From Flavobacterium cutihirudinis (GTDB taxonomy: Bacteria > Bacteroidota > Bacteroidia > Flavobacteriales > Flavobacteriaceae), in NCBI RefSeq assembly GCF_003385895.1, contig NZ_QRDQ01000007.1, forward strand, positions 558,001-622,000: a DNA stretch of 64,000 nt, written 5' to 3'. The translations under genes and the position numbers were made by a program. Below are positions 61,823 to 64,000 of the stretch, piece by piece; position 1 is the first letter of the stretch; every line of letters starts with the position of its first letter. The notes under the pieces are model-generated. The model saw only the letters and a list, made by a program, of their open reading frames with translations, made no database searches and was not told the origin of the DNA.

Positions 61823-62299
61823 TCAAGATGCTCTTTCAACTAAACAAGCAAAACAACCTGGTTTTGCATTGTGGATGTGGATATAATCTATTTTCTCGTT
61901 TTCAAAAGTTCTAATAATCTCTTCTTTAAGAGAACTTCCTTCTATCACAATTGCTTGCTTCATTATACCATTTTCGTCGTAACTGCGCAGCGAAAGTAAC
62001 CTATGATCAAAAATCGTTGGTATCTCGTTATTTTCGAATATTGGTGTATTTGCTCTTTTTCGTATAAAAATCGGCCCGCTTGATTGATAAGGAGAATTTG
62101 TTTTATGATGTTTGTATGGCAAAAGAAGGACTTCTTCACCAATTTCTGCATCTTCTAAGCTTATTCTGCAAGGAAATCCCGGAAATTTATCAACTGTCAT
62201 CTTGATTGCACCAATTTTTTCCAGTTCCTGATTCGTTAAATCGAAAAAGCCTAAAAATTCTTCATGATTTAAAGGCTTGATTTTAAAATTTGCTTTCAT
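61823..62299 (-). CDS. DUF1203 family protein
   Basis: The 158-residue protein follows the DUF1203 pattern: VDKFPGFPCRISLEDAEIGEEVLLLPYKHH (shown here by PGFPCRISLEDAEIGEEVLL), SSGPIFIRKR, and the ending DYIHIHNAKPGCFACLVERA with a Cys pair. Function is unknown. Cytoplasmic. Gaps of about 100-130 bases on both sides make it a separate unit. Confidence 0.9.
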   Translation of the reverse strand: MKANFKIKPLNHEEFLGFFDLTNQELEKIGAIKMTVDKFPGFPCRISLEDAEIGEEVLLLPYKHHKTNSPYQSSGPIFIRKRANTPIFENNEIPTIFDHRLLSLRSYDENGIMKQAIVIEGSSLKEEIIRTFENEKIDYIHIHNAKPGCFACLVERAS

Positions 62300-62398
62300 A
62301 ATTTTTTAAGCAAAAATCATTTATTTTCGAATGTTAGAAAATCCAAATCTTGCTATGTTTGAGCAATTTCAATGCGTAAGTACATTCTGAAGAATAGT

Positions 62399-63184
62399 CT
62401 ATTTTGAGAGCAGTTTTTTAATTTCACTAGCTATGTCGTCCAAATTCCCATCTTTATTGCCCATTGCAACATATTTTACAACGCCGTTTTGATCGATTAC
62501 AAAGTTTTTAGGAATTGAGTTTGTAGCATAATCGTTCCATATTTTTTGGGTTGGGTCAATGCCAAAATTAAAGTTCAAACCATCGTTTCTTAATTTCACT
62601 ACTTTTTTTGCAACAACATTTTCAGGTTCTCCAATTGAGATGGCCAAAAGTACAAAATCATCATTTTTGAAAGGTTCAAGAATTTTTGTCGGAATATCAT
62701 AAAACTCCTGTAAGCATGGTCCGCACCAGGTTGCCCAGAAATTCACAAGAACAACTTTGCCTTTTAGATCAGAGAGTTTTACTTCTTTTCCGTCAATTAA
62801 TTTTAAGGTAAAGTCTTTTGCAGTGTCATTTACATTTAAGACAAATTGCTCTTTCTTAACTACAACTCTTTTTTCTGGTGGTGAAGCTTTGATTTTTTTA
62901 TCGTTTTCAAGTTTTTCCTGTTCGGTATAAATTCCGACCACTATAATAAACTCTTTATCACCAATTTTATCACCAAATTTTTTCGCTAATTCATTTCGTT
63001 CTTCTTCGCTAACTCCTTTATTCATTGATTTAACGTAACCTTCGCTGCCGTATTTCTCAACTTGTTGCATTGTAACAATTTCATTATTGATTATAATAAC
63101 GTTTTCAGGCTTTTTGGCAACATTATTTTGTGCATAAAAGTTGTTGGCAACTAATAGAATTGCAAGACAAATTAGTTTTTTCAT
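62399..63184 (-). CDS. Exported TlpA-like thioredoxin
   Basis: A signal peptide (MKKLICLAILLVANNFYAQ) is followed by about 95 residues of unknown domain and a TlpA/ResA-type thioredoxin fold: NFWATWCGPCLQEFYDIP with the redox pair Cys154 and Cys157. IPKNFVIDQNGVV near residue 223 holds the cis-proline. It should reduce disulfides or cytochrome c partners in the periplasm. The extra N-terminal part with Glu/Lys-rich sequence is common among flavobacterial members. Confidence 0.92.
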   Translation of the reverse strand: MKKLICLAILLVANNFYAQNNVAKKPENVIIINNEIVTMQQVEKYGSEGYVKSMNKGVSEEERNELAKKFGDKIGDKEFIIVVGIYTEQEKLENDKKIKASPPEKRVVVKKEQFVLNVNDTAKDFTLKLIDGKEVKLSDLKGKVVLVNFWATWCGPCLQEFYDIPTKILEPFKNDDFVLLAISIGEPENVVAKKVVKLRNDGLNFNFGIDPTQKIWNDYATNSIPKNFVIDQNGVVKYVAMGNKDGNLDDIASEIKKLLSK

Positions 63185-63273
63185 GGATTAGGTTTTGTAG
63201 TTTTTGATAAATATAGCATTTTTTATAAGAGAAATTTTAATTATTTAAAGAAACACAAAAAATGATAACACGA

Positions 63274-64000
63274 CTAAACACTTAATTTAGAGCGGATTTT
63301 CTCTTGTTCGGAAAATTTGAGAAGGAAATCAGCAATCATTTCTGTTTCTTCAAAAAGAAAGCTTGGATTGAAGCATTTTATGTAAGGAAGTAATTCGTTT
63401 AATGTGACGATTTTTACGAATTGAAATTCCTCAGAAGGCTTATTATTAGTAAAAACAACAATATTTTTGATAGGAACTTTTCTATTTCCCCAATAGTGTC
63501 TGGCTAAATTTTGATGTAAGTTTTCCAATTCATTGTTTAGCATTATATATACAGCAAAATTAGTTCTAAGAATTTGCTCAACGGGTGATCGCAATTTTGA
63601 ATTATTTATGGAATCATTACTCCAGTTTTTTGTTTCAATTAAGAAAATACCAGATGGAGAAAGAAGAAGATGATCAATTTGAATCGAATGAATACGATCG
63701 TTATTACTTTTATTATAGATTGGAGGATTGAAAGTGCAGCAAAAATCATTAATCAAAATATAATCATCTGAGAGTTTTTTGAGTAAATCTTCTACTTTTT
63801 TCTCGCCAATTGCGCCATAAATAGTATTGTTTAGATTTTCAATTATTTCCTTTTTTTTCTCAAATGCCTGTAAAGATAAAAAACTGCTTTCGTTTACTGC
63901 ATCTTGAAAATTCCCTGAAATATAGGCTAAACGTTTATTTTTTTCGGAAAGTATTTTTTTTGCCCGATAAGAAAAAAGAGCAACATCAAACTGAAATTTA
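63274..64000 (-). CDS. NERD-domain protein (5' end outside window)
   Basis: The frame is open through the right window edge, so at least 242 residues are present and the start is missing. The nuclease-related domain is clear: YGAIGEKKVEDLLKKL, then SIQIDHLLLSPSGIFLIETKNW with the Asp and Glu-x-Lys residues of the nuclease-like site, and IKNIVVFTN. The part before the domain is helical and charged. NERD proteins often carry helicase or kinase domains, but this one seems to be short and C-terminal NERD only. Function unknown; a nucleic-acid role is inferred from the fold. Confidence 0.88.
   Translation of the reverse strand, partial: KFQFDVALFSYRAKKILSEKNKRLAYISGNFQDAVNESSFLSLQAFEKKKEIIENLNNTIYGAIGEKKVEDLLKKLSDDYILINDFCCTFNPPIYNKSNNDRIHSIQIDHLLLSPSGIFLIETKNWSNDSINNSKLRSPVEQILRTNFAVYIMLNNELENLHQNLARHYWGNRKVPIKNIVVFTNNKPSEEFQFVKIVTLNELLPYIKCFNPSFLFEETEMIADFLLKFSEQEKIRSKLSV

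Noticed and set aside
1..64000. CRISPR arrays, rRNA or tRNA genes
   Set aside because: No regularly spaced identical repeats with unique spacers, and no tRNA- or rRNA-like conserved stretches were seen in the gaps; the tandem repeats present are degenerate and spacerless.

Overview
The window is a chromosomal piece of a low-GC Bacteroidota genome, most likely a Flavobacterium. The evidence is the AT-rich base composition, promoter boxes of the Bacteroidota type (TAnnTTTG), typical family gene sets (OstA-like protein, DUF349 protein, bifunctional ThrA with thrB and thrC, the ftsH/LUD/cdsA/psd/acyl-CoA-binding block) and several flavobacterial-type intergenic repeats. I see no rRNA, tRNA, CRISPR array, prophage or complete insertion sequence. 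Nearly all genes are chromosomal housekeeping or envelope genes.

Layout. 1-3.6 kb: the end of an endonuclease/exonuclease/phosphatase-family gene, a degenerate 21-bp repeat array, and two membrane-anchored coiled-coil proteins of unknown role. 3.6-9.1 kb: the threonine operon thrA-thrB-thrC on the minus strand, preceded by a 33-codon Thr-rich leader peptide that is too short for ordinary gene calling. 9.4-13 kb: hutH and a phosphate-transport pair (DUF47 protein, PiT permease). 13-18 kb: a DUF421 protein, a RimB-RimK fusion and clpC. 18-31 kb: gyrA, two TPR proteins, OsmC, a DUF349 protein, an outer-membrane barrel, aroE, a class III aminotransferase and an OstA-like protein. 31-34.4 kb: a GH13 lipoprotein and a convergent GH130 enzyme. 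34.4-40 kb: rsfS-ftsH, then LUD protein-cdsA-psd-acyl-CoA-binding protein-exported superoxide dismutase. 40-43 kb: birA, a SRPBCC protein, and pyrE divergent from a NUDIX gene. 43-45.6 kb: an accessory patch of unknown small and membrane proteins. 45.6-55 kb: an M14 peptidase, a DEAD-box helicase, a PhnA-like protein, coaD, a second DUF421 protein with a zinc ribbon, ddl, a PASTA protein and an RluD-type synthase. 55-64 kb: a compact minus-strand run (lipoprotein, two-domain ABC ATPase, sulfurtransferase, ThuA-like, DUF1398), then a hydrolase, a hotdog thioesterase, DUF1203, a TlpA-like thioredoxin and a NERD-domain protein cut by the window end.

How it works together. The clearest regulatory reading is attenuation of thrABC: a promoter box, a short frame ending in a run of Thr codons, and small hairpins before thrA. 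A second theme is intergenic DNA filled with palindromes and low-complexity words, including a 45-bp perfect inverted repeat between thrB and thrC, a related palindrome plus a structured element upstream of the PASTA gene, and a 24-bp perfect inverted repeat after the RluD gene. A third theme is promoters placed so close to start codons (pyrE, DEAD-box helicase) that leaderless mRNAs are likely.
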